Notes: a model not told the origin generated them from the sequence alone. Counted from the stretch's first letter, positions 36,233 to 45,611 are shown. The stretch: DNA of 64,000 bases from Chryseobacterium geocarposphaerae (GCF_002797535.1 NZ_PGFD01000003.1:186001-250000); one strand, 5' to 3'. Translations and numbers: made by a program.

Positions 36233-39073
36233 TTAATGCGCTTCCAGCCAGTTATTCCCTACTCCAATTTCCACCAGTAAAGGAACCTGTGTTTCTATGG
36301 CACTTTCCATTTCCATTTTAATGATATTGGTAGCGACTTCAATTTCTTCAATTGGCGCTTCAAACACCAATTCGTCATGCACCTGAAGCAACATTTTGGT
36401 TTCAAGTTTTTCTTTTTCCAGCTCTTTCTGAATTTTGATCATCGCCATTTTCACCACATCTGCTGCACTTCCCTGAACCGGAGCATTCACAGCATTTCTT
36501 TCCGCATGACCACGAACAACAAAATTATTGGAATTAATATCCTTTAAATGGCGCTTTCTTCCTAAAATAGTCTCTACATAGCCTCTTTCCCTGGCTTTGC
36601 TTACCTGTTCAGCCATATATTGTTTCAGCTTAGGATAGGTCTCGAAATAAGCTTCGATCATCTGTTTGGCTTCCGTTCTGGATAAGCCGGTCTGTTCAGC
36701 CAATGCAAAAGCACCCTGCCCGTAAATGATCCCAAAGTTTACCGTTTTTGCTTGGCTTCTCTGCGTCTTTGAAACTTCTTCCAACGGAATTTTAAATAAT
36801 TTCGCTGCTGTAGAAGCGTGAATATCTTCACCATTCTGAAACGCTTTGATCATATTATCTTCTCCTGAAATTTCCGCAATCAAACGTAATTCAATCTGTG
36901 AATAATCGGCAGAAATAATCTTTTTCCCTTCACCTGAAACAAAGGCTCCACGAATTTGCTGTCCTCTTAATGTCCGGATCGGAATGTTCTGCAAATTCGG
37001 ATTTACACTCGCCAAACGACCTGTTGCCGCTGTAGTCTGTGAAAAATTAGTATGAACGCGGTTATCCGTTTTTTCAATCTGTGACGGCAATGCATCCACA
37101 TAAGTCGATTTTAATTTCTGATACGTTCTATACTCCAGAATATGCTTGATAATTTCATGTTTCGAAGCCAGTTTCTGAAGAACATCCTCAGACGTTGCAT
37201 ACTGACCTGTTTTTGTTTTTTTTGCTTTCGGATCAAGCTGCATTTTTTCAAATAAAATGTCTCCCAGCTGTCTCGGTGAATTCATATTAAATTCTTCTCC
37301 GGAAAGTTCAAATATTTTTGATTCCAATTGTTTTAAATCATTCTCCAAATCAATACTTTCCTGAGCCAGCCATTTTTCATCCAGAGAGATCCCCGCCAGT
37401 TCCATTTTTGCCAGCACTTCCATGAGCGGCATTTCTATACTGAAGAATAAGTCTTCTAAATTTTCTTTTTTTAATTGAGGTGCAAACAATTCGTACAGTT
37501 GGAAAGTTATATCCGCATCTTCCGCTGCGTAATCGGTCTGAGTTCTCAGATCCGCATCTCTGAAATTACCCTGATTTTTCCCTTTTTTACCAATAATCGT
37601 TTCTATGGAAACCGGTTTATAATTCAGATATACTTCCGAAAGATAATCCATACCGTGTCTTCCGTCCGGGCTTAAAAGGTAATGGGCAATCATAGTATCG
37701 AACATTGCTCCCTTTACGGTAATATTGTACTGTTTAAGGATTTTATAATCGAATTTTAAATTGTGGGCTACTTTTAACAAATCTTCTTTTTCAAAGAAAG
37801 GTCTGAAAATTTCCAACGTCTGTAAAACTTCTCCCTGATCTTCCGACAAAGGAATGTAATATGCCAACCCTTTTTTATAGGAGAAGCTCATTCCCACCAA
37901 TTCGGCTTCCAATTCATTTAAAGATGTAGTTTCGGTATCAAAACATACCACTTGCTGTTTTAATAAATTATCAACTAAGATCTTTTGCGCTTTGGGATTA
38001 TCCACAAATTGATAAAGATGGTCATTCTGCTCAATCGTTGATTTTGTGGAAGTCGCCTGCTCTAATTCTTCATATGTTGCAAATAAGTCTAATTGGCCTA
38101 CTGCCTGCGCTACTTTTTGTTGAGGAGTAGTTTCCGTTACCGTCACTTCAACCTCAGCAACAACAGTCGTTGTAACCGTTGCAGGAGCAAAAGCACGGTA
38201 AAGATTTTCATACAATCTTCTGAATTCTATTTCATCAAAAACTTCTTTTACTTTTTCAAAATCCGGAGTTTCCAGATCGTATTGTTCCTGATGGAATTCG
38301 ATAGGGGCATCACAGATTATAGTGGCTAATTTTTTTGATAAAATTCCACGTTCTGCCGAAGCTTCTACTTTTTCTTTTAGTTTTCCTTTTAATTGGTCTG
38401 TATTGGCTAACAGATTTTCAATGCTTCCGAATTCTTTTAGGAATTTCATGGCCGTTTTTTCACCAACCCCTTCCAGCCCCGGAATATTATCCACAGCATC
38501 TCCCATCATTGCCAGGAAATCAATCACCTGCTTCGGGTCTTCGATTTCATATTTTGCCTTGACTTCTTCTACGCCTAGTATTTCAATATCTCCTCCTTTT
38601 AAACCCGGCTTATAAATTTTAATTTTATCGGTAACCAATTGTGCAAAATCTTTATCCGGAGTCACCATAAAAGTCGTATACCCTTCTTTTTCTGCTTTGC
38701 AGGCAATGGTCCCGATAACATCATCCGCCTCATATCCTTCCACTCCCAGAATAGGAATATGCATGGCTTCCAAAATTTTATGGATATAGGGAACGGCAAT
38801 CTTAATAGCTTCAGGAGTTTCACTTCGGTTGGCTTTATACTCAGAGAAATCGTCTGTTCTCACACTTGCCTGTCCAACGTCAAAAACCACCGCCAAGTGA
38901 GTCGGTTTCTCTCTTCGGATCAGTTCTATCAAAGAGTTTGTAAAACCGAAAATGGCAGAGGTATCCAGCCCTTTGCTTGTAAGTCTAGGATTTCTGATCA
39001 ATGCATAATATCCTCTAAAAATCATTGCATAAGCATCGATAAGAAATAACCTTTTATCCTGAGTTGCGTCCAT
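36233..39073 (-). CDS. polA: DNA polymerase I
   Basis: The start at 39073 (MDATQDKRLFLIDAYAMIFR) gives 946 residues. In-frame ATGs at 39082 and 39091 are at or inside the promoter implied by TATCTTTG at 39089-39096. Three domains are intact. The 5'-3' nuclease has GVEGYEADDVIGT and DNIPGLEGVGEKTA. The proofreading 3'-5' exonuclease has CFDTETTSL, AHNLKFDY and AAEDADITFQLY. The family A polymerase has SADYSQIELRL, the O-helix RSQAKTVNFGIIYG and LLQVHDELVFE. It fills gaps and removes RNA primers in replication and repair. Confidence 0.97.
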   Translation of the reverse strand: MDATQDKRLFLIDAYAMIFRGYYALIRNPRLTSKGLDTSAIFGFTNSLIELIRREKPTHLAVVFDVGQASVRTDDFSEYKANRSETPEAIKIAVPYIHKILEAMHIPILGVEGYEADDVIGTIACKAEKEGYTTFMVTPDKDFAQLVTDKIKIYKPGLKGGDIEILGVEEVKAKYEIEDPKQVIDFLAMMGDAVDNIPGLEGVGEKTAMKFLKEFGSIENLLANTDQLKGKLKEKVEASAERGILSKKLATIICDAPIEFHQEQYDLETPDFEKVKEVFDEIEFRRLYENLYRAFAPATVTTTVVAEVEVTVTETTPQQKVAQAVGQLDLFATYEELEQATSTKSTIEQNDHLYQFVDNPKAQKILVDNLLKQQVVCFDTETTSLNELEAELVGMSFSYKKGLAYYIPLSEDQGEVLQTLEIFRPFFEKEDLLKVAHNLKFDYKILKQYNITVKGAMFDTMIAHYLLSPDGRHGMDYLSEVYLNYKPVSIETIIGKKGKNQGNFRDADLRTQTDYAAEDADITFQLYELFAPQLKKENLEDLFFSIEMPLMEVLAKMELAGISLDEKWLAQESIDLENDLKQLESKIFELSGEEFNMNSPRQLGDILFEKMQLDPKAKKTKTGQYATSEDVLQKLASKHEIIKHILEYRTYQKLKSTYVDALPSQIEKTDNRVHTNFSQTTAATGRLASVNPNLQNIPIRTLRGQQIRGAFVSGEGKKIISADYSQIELRLIAEISGEDNMIKAFQNGEDIHASTAAKLFKIPLEEVSKTQRSQAKTVNFGIIYGQGAFALAEQTGLSRTEAKQMIEAYFETYPKLKQYMAEQVSKARERGYVETILGRKRHLKDINSNNFVVRGHAERNAVNAPVQGSAADVVKMAMIKIQKELEKEKLETKMLLQVHDELVFEAPIEEIEVATNIIKMEMESAIETQVPLLVEIGVGNNWLEAH

Positions 39074-39088
39074 ATTTTCCATAAAAAA

Positions 39089-39096
39089 CAAAGATA
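39089..39096 (-). promoter_or_regulatory. -7 element of polA
   Basis: Reads TATCTTTG on the minus strand, matching TAnnTTTG, 15 bases upstream of the ATG at 39073. It is used here to choose the start. Confidence 0.6.
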
Positions 39097-39154
39097 AGAA
39101 AAAAGTGTTTTTGCTTTACGTCCTCGCAATAAAAGAACCTTAATTTAACAACTA

Positions 39155-39186
39155 AAAAAAGACCTCAAAAGAGGTCTTTTTAATTT
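39155..39186 (-). terminator. terminator at the end of the T6SS spike arm
   Basis: On the minus strand AAAAGACCTC-TTTT-GAGGTCTTTT, then T-rich. It lies downstream of the TPR gene and closes the minus-strand T6SS region. Confidence 0.88.
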
Positions 39187-39221
39187 TTTAAGCAGAGCTT
39201 TGAAGTTAACAGAGGATCTTT

Positions 39222-39674
39222 TTATTTGGTATTTTGCTGTAAAGAGTCTAAAATTTTGAGATTTCTTTTACTATCAGGATTTCCTAATTTTTCTGCTTGT
39301 TGTAAAAAAAATCTTGATTTATCCAGATCTCCTTTCTGCATATAACATATACCAAGTGAATTGGATATTTTATCATAATATCCCTCTTTTTCTCCTATTT
39401 TTTTATCATATGCCTCCTGTAGGCTGGTGATAGCATTTCCAAAATCCTGTTTTTGCAAATACGAAAAGCCTAAGGGAGCTACTATATCCGGAAATTTGTT
39501 TTTGTCTACATGGCTTAGATAAAAAATTGTTAAGTCATATTGGTTATTTTCATAGGCAGTCCAGCCATCTTTGTAAAATTTGTTATCATTATCAGTGAAT
39601 AGTTTATATTTCACAATGGCTCCTACTAACAATAAGCCAATAATTAAAATAATAATTTGCAATACTTTTTTCAT
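39222..39674 (-). CDS. TPR protein with N-terminal membrane anchor
   Basis: It has 150 residues. One hydrophobic helix (about 4-24, VLQIIILIIGLLLVGAIVKY) is followed by three tetratricopeptide-like units (KDGWTAYENNQYDLTIFYL, APLGFSYLQKQDFGNAITSL, NSLGICYMQKGDLDKSRFFL). TPR proteins mediate protein contacts. It is the last gene after the PAAR-like and membrane protein genes, 28 bases behind the membrane gene. A second immunity or accessory factor for the spike-borne effector is inferred from position alone. Confidence 0.72.
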   Translation of the reverse strand: MKKVLQIIILIIGLLLVGAIVKYKLFTDNDNKFYKDGWTAYENNQYDLTIFYLSHVDKNKFPDIVAPLGFSYLQKQDFGNAITSLQEAYDKKIGEKEGYYDKISNSLGICYMQKGDLDKSRFFLQQAEKLGNPDSKRNLKILDSLQQNTK

Positions 39675-39702
39675 AAAAATAATAAGAAGTAATTAGGCTG
39701 GG

Positions 39703-40266
39703 TTACAAAAACAGTAATAGTAAAAAAAATACTATATCTAGAGAAAATAAAATACCTATTGTTTTATATTGCGTAATGCCTCCGAAGCGATCAATTCCAC
39801 CACCTCCAACAAATGCATATATAAGGAAAATAATAAGTAGTAAAAAGAAATTCTTGTCTTTTACATATTGAAAAATATCAAAAAAATAAGAAAAATTCTT
39901 TTTTTCATTATTGATACTAAAAAAAGGAATACTCTCTTTTTCTGCTATTTTTTGATTGGGGTCTGTATAAAATGAAATAGTATCACTATTTTCTAATTGT
40001 TTGTCATTAAAAAAAGCCCAATCAGATATGAATCCTCTGTAATCTCTTTCGTATTTTAATGTTTTTGTATCGCTTGTAACATAAAAATAGACTCTTCTTT
40101 TACTGGAATGCTTATCAATAATTACTTTTTCCTGTTGATGATTTTTAACAATGGGATTCTCTCTCATTAATTTAAGATTCGAATCAATCCTAATAACTCT
40201 TCCAAGTATAATAAAGGTAAGCACTAAGGGAAACAAAAGAATTATAGTGAATATTATATTTCTCAT
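39703..40266 (-). CDS. two-helix membrane protein, candidate immunity protein
   Basis: I do not recognise the family of this 187-residue protein. There are hydrophobic helices at about residues 5-23 and 133-152, and a third near the C-terminus (IGILFSLDIVFFLLLLFL). Between the first two lies a soluble beta-rich loop with KRRVYFYVTSDTKTLKYERD, somewhat like DUF3592 proteins. It is encoded 31 bases after the PAAR-like gene whose product has long hydrophobic segments. A membrane partner next to a possibly membrane-inserting effector is the usual place for an immunity protein, so that is proposed as inference. Confidence 0.6.
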   Translation of the reverse strand: MRNIIFTIILLFPLVLTFIILGRVIRIDSNLKLMRENPIVKNHQQEKVIIDKHSSKRRVYFYVTSDTKTLKYERDYRGFISDWAFFNDKQLENSDTISFYTDPNQKIAEKESIPFFSINNEKKNFSYFFDIFQYVKDKNFFLLLIIFLIYAFVGGGGIDRFGGITQYKTIGILFSLDIVFFLLLLFL

Positions 40267-40297
40267 TAATTTTTTGAAACTTTATATTTGATAATCA

Positions 40298-41593
40298 TTA
40301 ATCTTTTCCTGCCAAAACATTTATTTTTGCTCTTGCAGCTGCTTCTTCATTTTGCATAGCGGTGTTTAGCTCAGCAATCTGAGATGCTAAAGCCCAATTT
40401 GAAGTGGCTCTAAAAAGATCTATGGCAAAATTAATTCCTAATCCCTTAAGCGCACCACCCGCAGTTGTCTTAACTCCGGTAGCAACATTACTTCTCAAAG
40501 AGTTGTTATATTGAGTTCCATATACTGAACTCATGCTTGTTGATGTTGCCGTTGTGGTATTAGGAGTGATTCTAACATTTGTACTTGAAGCATTGACATG
40601 TACTTGTGTATTACCTACACTTGAATTAGGCAAACGATTATTGGCGGATATGGTAGTACTTGTGGCTGTTGTTCCAGGCGGAGTAACATTCCCCGAATTA
40701 TCAGCAATAAACACTCTATTTTGAGATATTGTGGACTGATTAACTGTAGTACTCTGATATCCTGAGGTTTGCGATTGTGAAATCTCTTTACCCGATCCTA
40801 ATGCATCTGTAGCAGCACCATATTTTTTATCGGTAACTTCGCCCATAAGTTCATTCTGCGGTTTTTTGTCAAGATCATAAGCCTGCCCTGTTACATAGTT
40901 TTCAAAACCTGTCACATCTTTTACTTCATCGTAAACAGCATTAACTCCGTAAGATGCAGCAAAAACAGTCCCCATTCCCAATCCCTGCATTATCGTTGAT
41001 GCCATTCCATATTCTGCATACGTTGCCAATAAAGAGCTTCCTGCAGCACCAACGGAAAGAGCCAATGCAGATAACAAATAGGATGCACAAACTACAGCCC
41101 CCACTGTTAATACAGTTTCTGCCACCACTTTATCTGTAAACTCATCAGCCGCTTTTTCAGAATATAAAATCATTACATTTCCTCCTAAGCGACAAGGTAT
41201 CATCGAGTTTTCTAACAATGGATGTTTTCCAGCTGTTAATACATTCGAATCAAAAGGAGTCCAATTTTGCAATAGCATACCACAAATAGACGGTATTAAA
41301 GATACTCCGGCTCCAGCCGCTGCTCCAGCTGCAGCGCAGGCTGCCACTGCCAACGCCCCTCCAGACAGTACAGAACCTACAACTAATGCTGCGCCTAATA
41401 AAGCCCCAACAACGGCACCGGCAATCACCATCTTGGCACACATAAAGTTTCCTCCCGGTCTGTCATCTACCGTTGCTTTTAAATAACCGCCGGCAATAGT
41501 TACGGTACTTTGGCTTGTAACTTTTATCTGTTGTTTCTTCATTCCGTCAGAGCAGACTAACCATGCTCCATCAGGTACATATAATTTACTCAT
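40298..41593 (-). CDS. PAAR-like (DUF4280-type) spike-tip protein, candidate T6SS effector
   Basis: It has 431 residues. The N-terminus (YVPDGAWLVCSDGM ... TIAGGYL) and the segment GVSLIPSICGMLLQNWTPFD to CRLGGNVMIL make up a DUF4280/PAAR-like tip domain (about 4-50 and 96-145). It is split by a Gly/Ala-rich hydrophobic insert (about 54-96). A second hydrophobic region (about 157-215) follows, then a Ser/Thr/Asn-rich linker (about 270-360) and a short charged C-terminal part. No nuclease, lipase or peptidoglycan-hydrolase motif is visible. It probably caps VgrG and may insert in membranes. It lies 11 bases after the LysM-like gene. Confidence 0.75.
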   Translation of the reverse strand: MSKLYVPDGAWLVCSDGMKKQQIKVTSQSTVTIAGGYLKATVDDRPGGNFMCAKMVIAGAVVGALLGAALVVGSVLSGGALAVAACAAAGAAAGAGVSLIPSICGMLLQNWTPFDSNVLTAGKHPLLENSMIPCRLGGNVMILYSEKAADEFTDKVVAETVLTVGAVVCASYLLSALALSVGAAGSSLLATYAEYGMASTIMQGLGMGTVFAASYGVNAVYDEVKDVTGFENYVTGQAYDLDKKPQNELMGEVTDKKYGAATDALGSGKEISQSQTSGYQSTTVNQSTISQNRVFIADNSGNVTPPGTTATSTTISANNRLPNSSVGNTQVHVNASSTNVRITPNTTTATSTSMSSVYGTQYNNSLRSNVATGVKTTAGGALKGLGINFAIDLFRATSNWALASQIAELNTAMQNEEAAARAKINVLAGKD

Positions 41594-41604
41594 TGCTTTA
41601 ATTC

Positions 41605-42660
41605 TTAAATCAACTCTATCGTATGTTCTGTTAAGTGACAGTATTTACTACTCGCCTGCTCTTTAATTTTAGAATGACATGAAAGCATTTTCCCCTGCCG
41701 AATTTCAAAAAGATATTCTATAGACCAAGTGAGTGAATAGCTATAATCTTCTTGCAAAAAGTCTTTTAACTTGGTGTTATAAATTTCCTTTAAACGTCCA
41801 TTTTTCTTAGGATCAGATTCATAATACAATTTTATTCTTACCAAGTCACCTTCTTTCTTCACCTTTCGTTTTTTAGAGAGCATAACTTTTTCTGCAGCAA
41901 AGATTTGCGAAATATATTCTTGTTGTTCTAGGTCCACAAAAATATCTAATTCTGAATACTGATAAAATAAATCATTAAAAAACAGCTTGTAAAGAACGTT
42001 ATTATTGATCAATGGTAAGGTATTGCTAAAATCTTTATCTCCTCCTTCAATCATGTTTTTTTCTTCAGGAGTATTCCCCATTTCCGGCTTTAATTCTTTC
42101 TTTAAACTACTCCATATTTCCTTTACTTCATTCTGATTGGAGAGCGCTTTAACCTTACCTTCGTCAAAAAGCTCTAATATAAGATGCTCCAGAGGTTTGT
42201 TAAGCTTTTGCATATATTCTGCAAACTGCCGGTAAATCGATTTAATGTACTTTATCTGGTGCGATTCCTGCTTGATATCACTATAAAAAACATTTTCTTT
42301 TTTTGTTTTACTATGATTCCAAATTATTTCAGTCTCTGAGTCAATCATACTGCTTCCCGAAATCTGCATATCGATTTTTTGTACAATCTTATACCTTGCT
42401 TTGACTTCTGTTTGAACCAGCTGAACAACATCCTTAGATTCTCTTAGATTTTTTATTTTCCTTAGATTTTCAGCAGTATCAGGAATAATTAACTCTTTTA
42501 CCCATGGTGCTATCGTTAAATCTTTCCTAATCCATTCATGTGGTTGCGAATTGGAATTATGAAAATCAATTAAAACTTTGACATCTATCCCTAAATCTGT
42601 TGCAACATCAGAAATACTATCCTTTTCTTTTAACTGAATTTTATATAAATTGGACTTCAT
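41605..42660 (-). CDS. LysM-like protein between VgrG and PAAR-like gene, candidate adaptor
   Basis: The 351-residue protein begins with a LysM-like unit (YKIQLKEKDSISDVATDLGI ... LIDFHNSNSQ ... LIIPD; about residues 5-60). Unlike normal LysM proteins it has no signal peptide, so it is cytoplasmic unless carried by the T6SS. The remaining 290 residues are helical and charged with no recognised family, ending in a beta-rich part (YSYSLTWSIEYLFEIRQGKM). The gene starts 2 bases after the VgrG stop and ends 11 bases before the PAAR-like start. This is the usual place for an adaptor that loads a spike-tip effector onto VgrG; role inferred. Confidence 0.65.
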   Translation of the reverse strand: MKSNLYKIQLKEKDSISDVATDLGIDVKVLIDFHNSNSQPHEWIRKDLTIAPWVKELIIPDTAENLRKIKNLRESKDVVQLVQTEVKARYKIVQKIDMQISGSSMIDSETEIIWNHSKTKKENVFYSDIKQESHQIKYIKSIYRQFAEYMQKLNKPLEHLILELFDEGKVKALSNQNEVKEIWSSLKKELKPEMGNTPEEKNMIEGGDKDFSNTLPLINNNVLYKLFFNDLFYQYSELDIFVDLEQQEYISQIFAAEKVMLSKKRKVKKEGDLVRIKLYYESDPKKNGRLKEIYNTKLKDFLQEDYSYSLTWSIEYLFEIRQGKMLSCHSKIKEQASSKYCHLTEHTIELI

Positions 42661-42662
42661 AC

Positions 42663-44777
42663 TTAGTTTTCGATAATATTTCCTCCTTTAATTGTTACAT
42701 TACTATCAACAGATACTCCCGTTTCCGCCCCTTTTTTACCGATTTGTGCAAGTGAACTTCCGATAATTTTAGTATTGGTTCCCTCAATTGTAATATTAAC
42801 TCCTTTTATTGTAATATTTCCACTTTTATCCATTGTAATTGAGCTGCTTCCTGTCTCAAATTTTATTTCCGTATTACTTTTAATGCTTACATTCCCGGCA
42901 TTATCCATCGTGAAAATCGAATTTCCCTTACTTACATCAATGGTACTTTTTGTAGCAACATTTATTGTATGGTTGTTTCCTATGTCTTCGGTACTGTCAT
43001 TACTTACATAAGTATTAATGTTACCGTCCCCACTTAATGTCACATGATTGCCGTTTCGGTCTCTGATTTCCATTCCACCAGCATCATTAAACCTAATAAT
43101 ATGTCCACTTTTACTACTTAGGCTCATGATATTATTTCCGGCACCACCACCTGCACCAATTCCTCCATGGAACATTCCTCCCATCACAAACGGACGATCA
43201 GGATGCTGATGAACAAAGTTCACAATAACCTGATCTCCTACTTCGGGAACAGACATAAACCCTCGGTTTTTATTGACTTTATCGCTGCTTCCTGCATCGG
43301 GAGACATGACCCGGATGAATTCCGTGGTTGAATTCCCATTTTGCCAGTCAAATTGCACCTTTACCCTTCCCTGATTTAATGGATCTGTATTGGAAATCAC
43401 TTTTGCAAACTGGGGTTCTGCTTTAGGAAACTCAAATTCAGGACGCGGAATAAATCCTGTATCTGCAGCAATAGCTTCGAAATGTCCGTCATAATAACCT
43501 CTTGCATCCACTTCATGAATAACATTTGTAATCATCAGTTTGGTAAAGTATGAGGTATCATTGGTATCTGTTTTACGCATCTCAATATCTGCAATACATC
43601 CCGGATATAGAAACGGAACAGTCGTAGTTCCCATCGTAACAAAAACTTCTGATGCCTTGCTTCCCGCTGTTCCTTTCTGTGATGCATCAATATCCATAAA
43701 AGATACGGCTTTGATGGGAGCCACTCTTAATGAAGGTGTCTGAAAAGTTTTTTCAGAGATTTCATAAGCACGTTTTGCAATGTCAGAAGTATGCTGAATA
43801 GTAGACTTTCCGGTGCTAAGCTTTTCGTTCTTGCTGCTGTTATATCCATAAAAAGTAGGATTAACATGCTGCGCTTTCATTTTAATCTTAACATCATTCA
43901 CGCTGCTTCCGTAAGTAAGTTTCACAGGTTTTTCCTGAGGAGGAAGCTTTCCGAAATGTAGTACTTCTCCATCATAAAAGAACTGTTCTCCATAGGCTTC
44001 AGCTATTCTGGCTAAGTAATTATAATGTGTCTCTTCATATTGAGAGCTGTAGGGAACATTTCCATATTTGGAATCTACCCTGTAATCATATTTATTTTGT
44101 CCGAGACCTTCTTTGATAACCTGATCGGCAATACTGTTGAGACTTACTTCCTGAGCTCCACCAAAACTTTGAATATTAGGAGCTACATCTAAAAGAATGG
44201 TAGGGCTATACCCCGTAAGAACAATATCTCCAAGGCTTCCTCTCTCCTGACTGAATCCTACTTCGGTAATAACTCCGACAAAGGTACGTTCAGGGCCTTC
44301 TATGACATCTTTATATTTGAAAACGACCGTAATTCTTTTGCCCAAGAAATTTTGAGTTTCTTCCAGATTATGGTTCTCTGCGCTTCCTAAGGTATCGTAA
44401 GATAAGGTAAGCGAAAACTCATGGTGCTTAACTGCGCTTTGTGTTAATTTAAAATGCTTGAAATGCTGTATCTCCTTTCCTTCTATCACAATATCAAGTT
44501 TCACTACGCGGTTAATTCCTAAGATCTCGCTTGTCGGGATAGCGGCTGCATTGTGGATTTTAGAAGTAGGTTGCTGAGCCCAAACCTTTTGATCATTCAT
44601 CGACGAAATACCTGGAGTCGAGGCCTGATTCATTATAGTTTTGGTATTCATTTTCGAATCAATTTTTTCCACTACATTGTCTTTGCCTTTCTGTAAATTC
44701 TTTTCAGCTCCATCCAAAAATTTCTCCTGCTTTACAACATTATGTTGTGCTTTAGCTGTTTTACTATCCTGAAACAT
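42663..44777 (-). CDS. tssI: T6SS spike protein VgrG/TssI, copy 1
   Basis: The 704-residue protein carries an extra N-terminal part of about 80 residues not in the second copy. The gp27-like part then starts (VKLDIVIEGKEIQHFKHFKL). The gp5-like OB domain contains GRVKVQFDW, RVMSPDAG, VPEVGDQVIVNFVHQHPDRPFVMGGMFHG. The C-terminal beta-helix needle has repeated VTLSGDGNINTY, SITMDKSGNITIKGVNITIE and GSSLAQIGKKG motifs. It punctures target cells with the Hcp tube. It heads the LysM-PAAR-like arm, which probably supplies its tip. The needle differs from that of copy 2, consistent with different cargo. Confidence 0.95.
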   Translation of the reverse strand: MFQDSKTAKAQHNVVKQEKFLDGAEKNLQKGKDNVVEKIDSKMNTKTIMNQASTPGISSMNDQKVWAQQPTSKIHNAAAIPTSEILGINRVVKLDIVIEGKEIQHFKHFKLTQSAVKHHEFSLTLSYDTLGSAENHNLEETQNFLGKRITVVFKYKDVIEGPERTFVGVITEVGFSQERGSLGDIVLTGYSPTILLDVAPNIQSFGGAQEVSLNSIADQVIKEGLGQNKYDYRVDSKYGNVPYSSQYEETHYNYLARIAEAYGEQFFYDGEVLHFGKLPPQEKPVKLTYGSSVNDVKIKMKAQHVNPTFYGYNSSKNEKLSTGKSTIQHTSDIAKRAYEISEKTFQTPSLRVAPIKAVSFMDIDASQKGTAGSKASEVFVTMGTTTVPFLYPGCIADIEMRKTDTNDTSYFTKLMITNVIHEVDARGYYDGHFEAIAADTGFIPRPEFEFPKAEPQFAKVISNTDPLNQGRVKVQFDWQNGNSTTEFIRVMSPDAGSSDKVNKNRGFMSVPEVGDQVIVNFVHQHPDRPFVMGGMFHGGIGAGGGAGNNIMSLSSKSGHIIRFNDAGGMEIRDRNGNHVTLSGDGNINTYVSNDSTEDIGNNHTINVATKSTIDVSKGNSIFTMDNAGNVSIKSNTEIKFETGSSSITMDKSGNITIKGVNITIEGTNTKIIGSSLAQIGKKGAETGVSVDSNVTIKGGNIIEN

Positions 44778-44925
44778 AATATCTTGTGTTTTATTTGATT
44801 ATTTTTTGAATTCTATTCCTATGTGATTTTCCAAAGCATATATCACACCAAACAGATTATTTATGAATTGGATCATTAAAAGATGGCAAATATTTTTTGC
44901 AAATCTGAAACATCTTTATAGCATG

Positions 44926-44967
44926 AAAAACAGAATAATCCGCATGGTTTGGCAGACTATCCTGTTT
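44926..44967 (-). terminator. hairpin between hcp copy 1 and vgrG copy 1
   Basis: On the minus strand AAACAGGATAGTC pairs with GATTATTCTGTTT (13 bp with two G-T pairs, 14-base loop) and is followed by TTTTT. It probably ends most hcp transcripts, with read-through to vgrG. Confidence 0.68.
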
Positions 44968-45000
44968 CAGTTTAATTTTTTTAAGTGAATTAGTTGATTT

Positions 45001-45405
45001 TTAGCTTGATGGCCAAAGTCCTTCATAAGCAGAATTACCATAGTTGATCTTCTCTGCACTTACTACGAAACTGATGTACATAGAATTTTCATCTACCGCA
45101 TCGAAATCTACTTCATGTTGAATTACATATCCGTTTTCCCAGTTCAAAGTAATAAGTGTTCCTTCTTCGTGAGATTTGTTGAATGTAATTTCTCCGCTTG
45201 TAGGCTTATATTTTCCGTTCAGTAAGCTTTCAAGAATATCAGATTTTTCCGTTGCTTCTACTGTAAGTTTAATAATTGCGTTAGAAGGATCTGAAGCTAC
45301 TCTTCCCGATACATCTGTTGATCTGGATACGCTGTAGTTCAGCTTTAATAATTTTTGACCTTCTCCTCCGTTGAATTTTAGAATTCCTCTTGAATTTAGT
45401 GCCAT
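45001..45405 (-). CDS. tssD: T6SS tube protein Hcp/TssD, copy 1
   Basis: The 134-residue protein (MALNSRGILKFNGGEGQKLL) is the Bacteroidota-type Hcp, shorter than proteobacterial Hcp. Its beta-barrel strands include KLTVEATEKSDILESLL, GTLITLNWENGYVIQHEVDF and MYISFVVSAEKINYGN. It forms hexameric rings that stack into the inner tube. It differs from copy 2 at only two residues (PTSGE versus PTTGE, and WPSS versus WPSA). It has its own promoter with two upstream dyads and a hairpin downstream, as expected for a highly expressed subunit. Confidence 0.95.
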   Translation of the reverse strand: MALNSRGILKFNGGEGQKLLKLNYSVSRSTDVSGRVASDPSNAIIKLTVEATEKSDILESLLNGKYKPTSGEITFNKSHEEGTLITLNWENGYVIQHEVDFDAVDENSMYISFVVSAEKINYGNSAYEGLWPSS

Positions 45406-45457
45406 GTTCCGTAAATTTTAATCGTTAATATTTCGTGATTTGGTGATTTTGATATCT

Positions 45458-45465
45458 CAAAGATA
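45458..45465 (-). promoter_or_regulatory. -7 element of hcp copy 1
   Basis: Reads TATCTTTG on the minus strand, matching TAnnTTTG, 52 bases before the start codon. There is no TTG at the expected -33 spacing, which suggests dependence on an activator. Confidence 0.6.
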
Positions 45466-45514
45466 GAACCATAATCATCAATAAAAAAATTACAAAAGGT
45501 CTTTTTTAAATTTT

Positions 45515-45550
45515 GTAGTAATTCTACGATTTGATGTCGTAGTTTTACTA
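45515..45550 (-). promoter_or_regulatory. tandem 15-bp dyads upstream of hcp copy 1
   Basis: On the plus strand GTAGTAATTCTACGA (45515-45529) and GTCGTAGTTTTACTA (45536-45550) repeat with a 21-base period, two helical turns. The first begins 50 bases from the edge of the -7 element. The hcp copy 2 promoter has the same arrangement at the same distance. Probable binding sites for a dimeric activator. Confidence 0.72.
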
Positions 45551-45611
45551 TATGATTTTTTCAAGAGGATACAATAAAGTTTAAAACACCGATTAACAGA
45601 TTAAATTAATC

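Noticed and set aside
40298..41593. Calling the PAAR-like C-terminus a known nuclease or ADP-ribosyl toxin
   Set aside because: No HNH, GIY-YIG, Tox-REase or ART motif can be seen. The region is hydrophobic or Ser/Thr-rich, so a named toxin would be invented.
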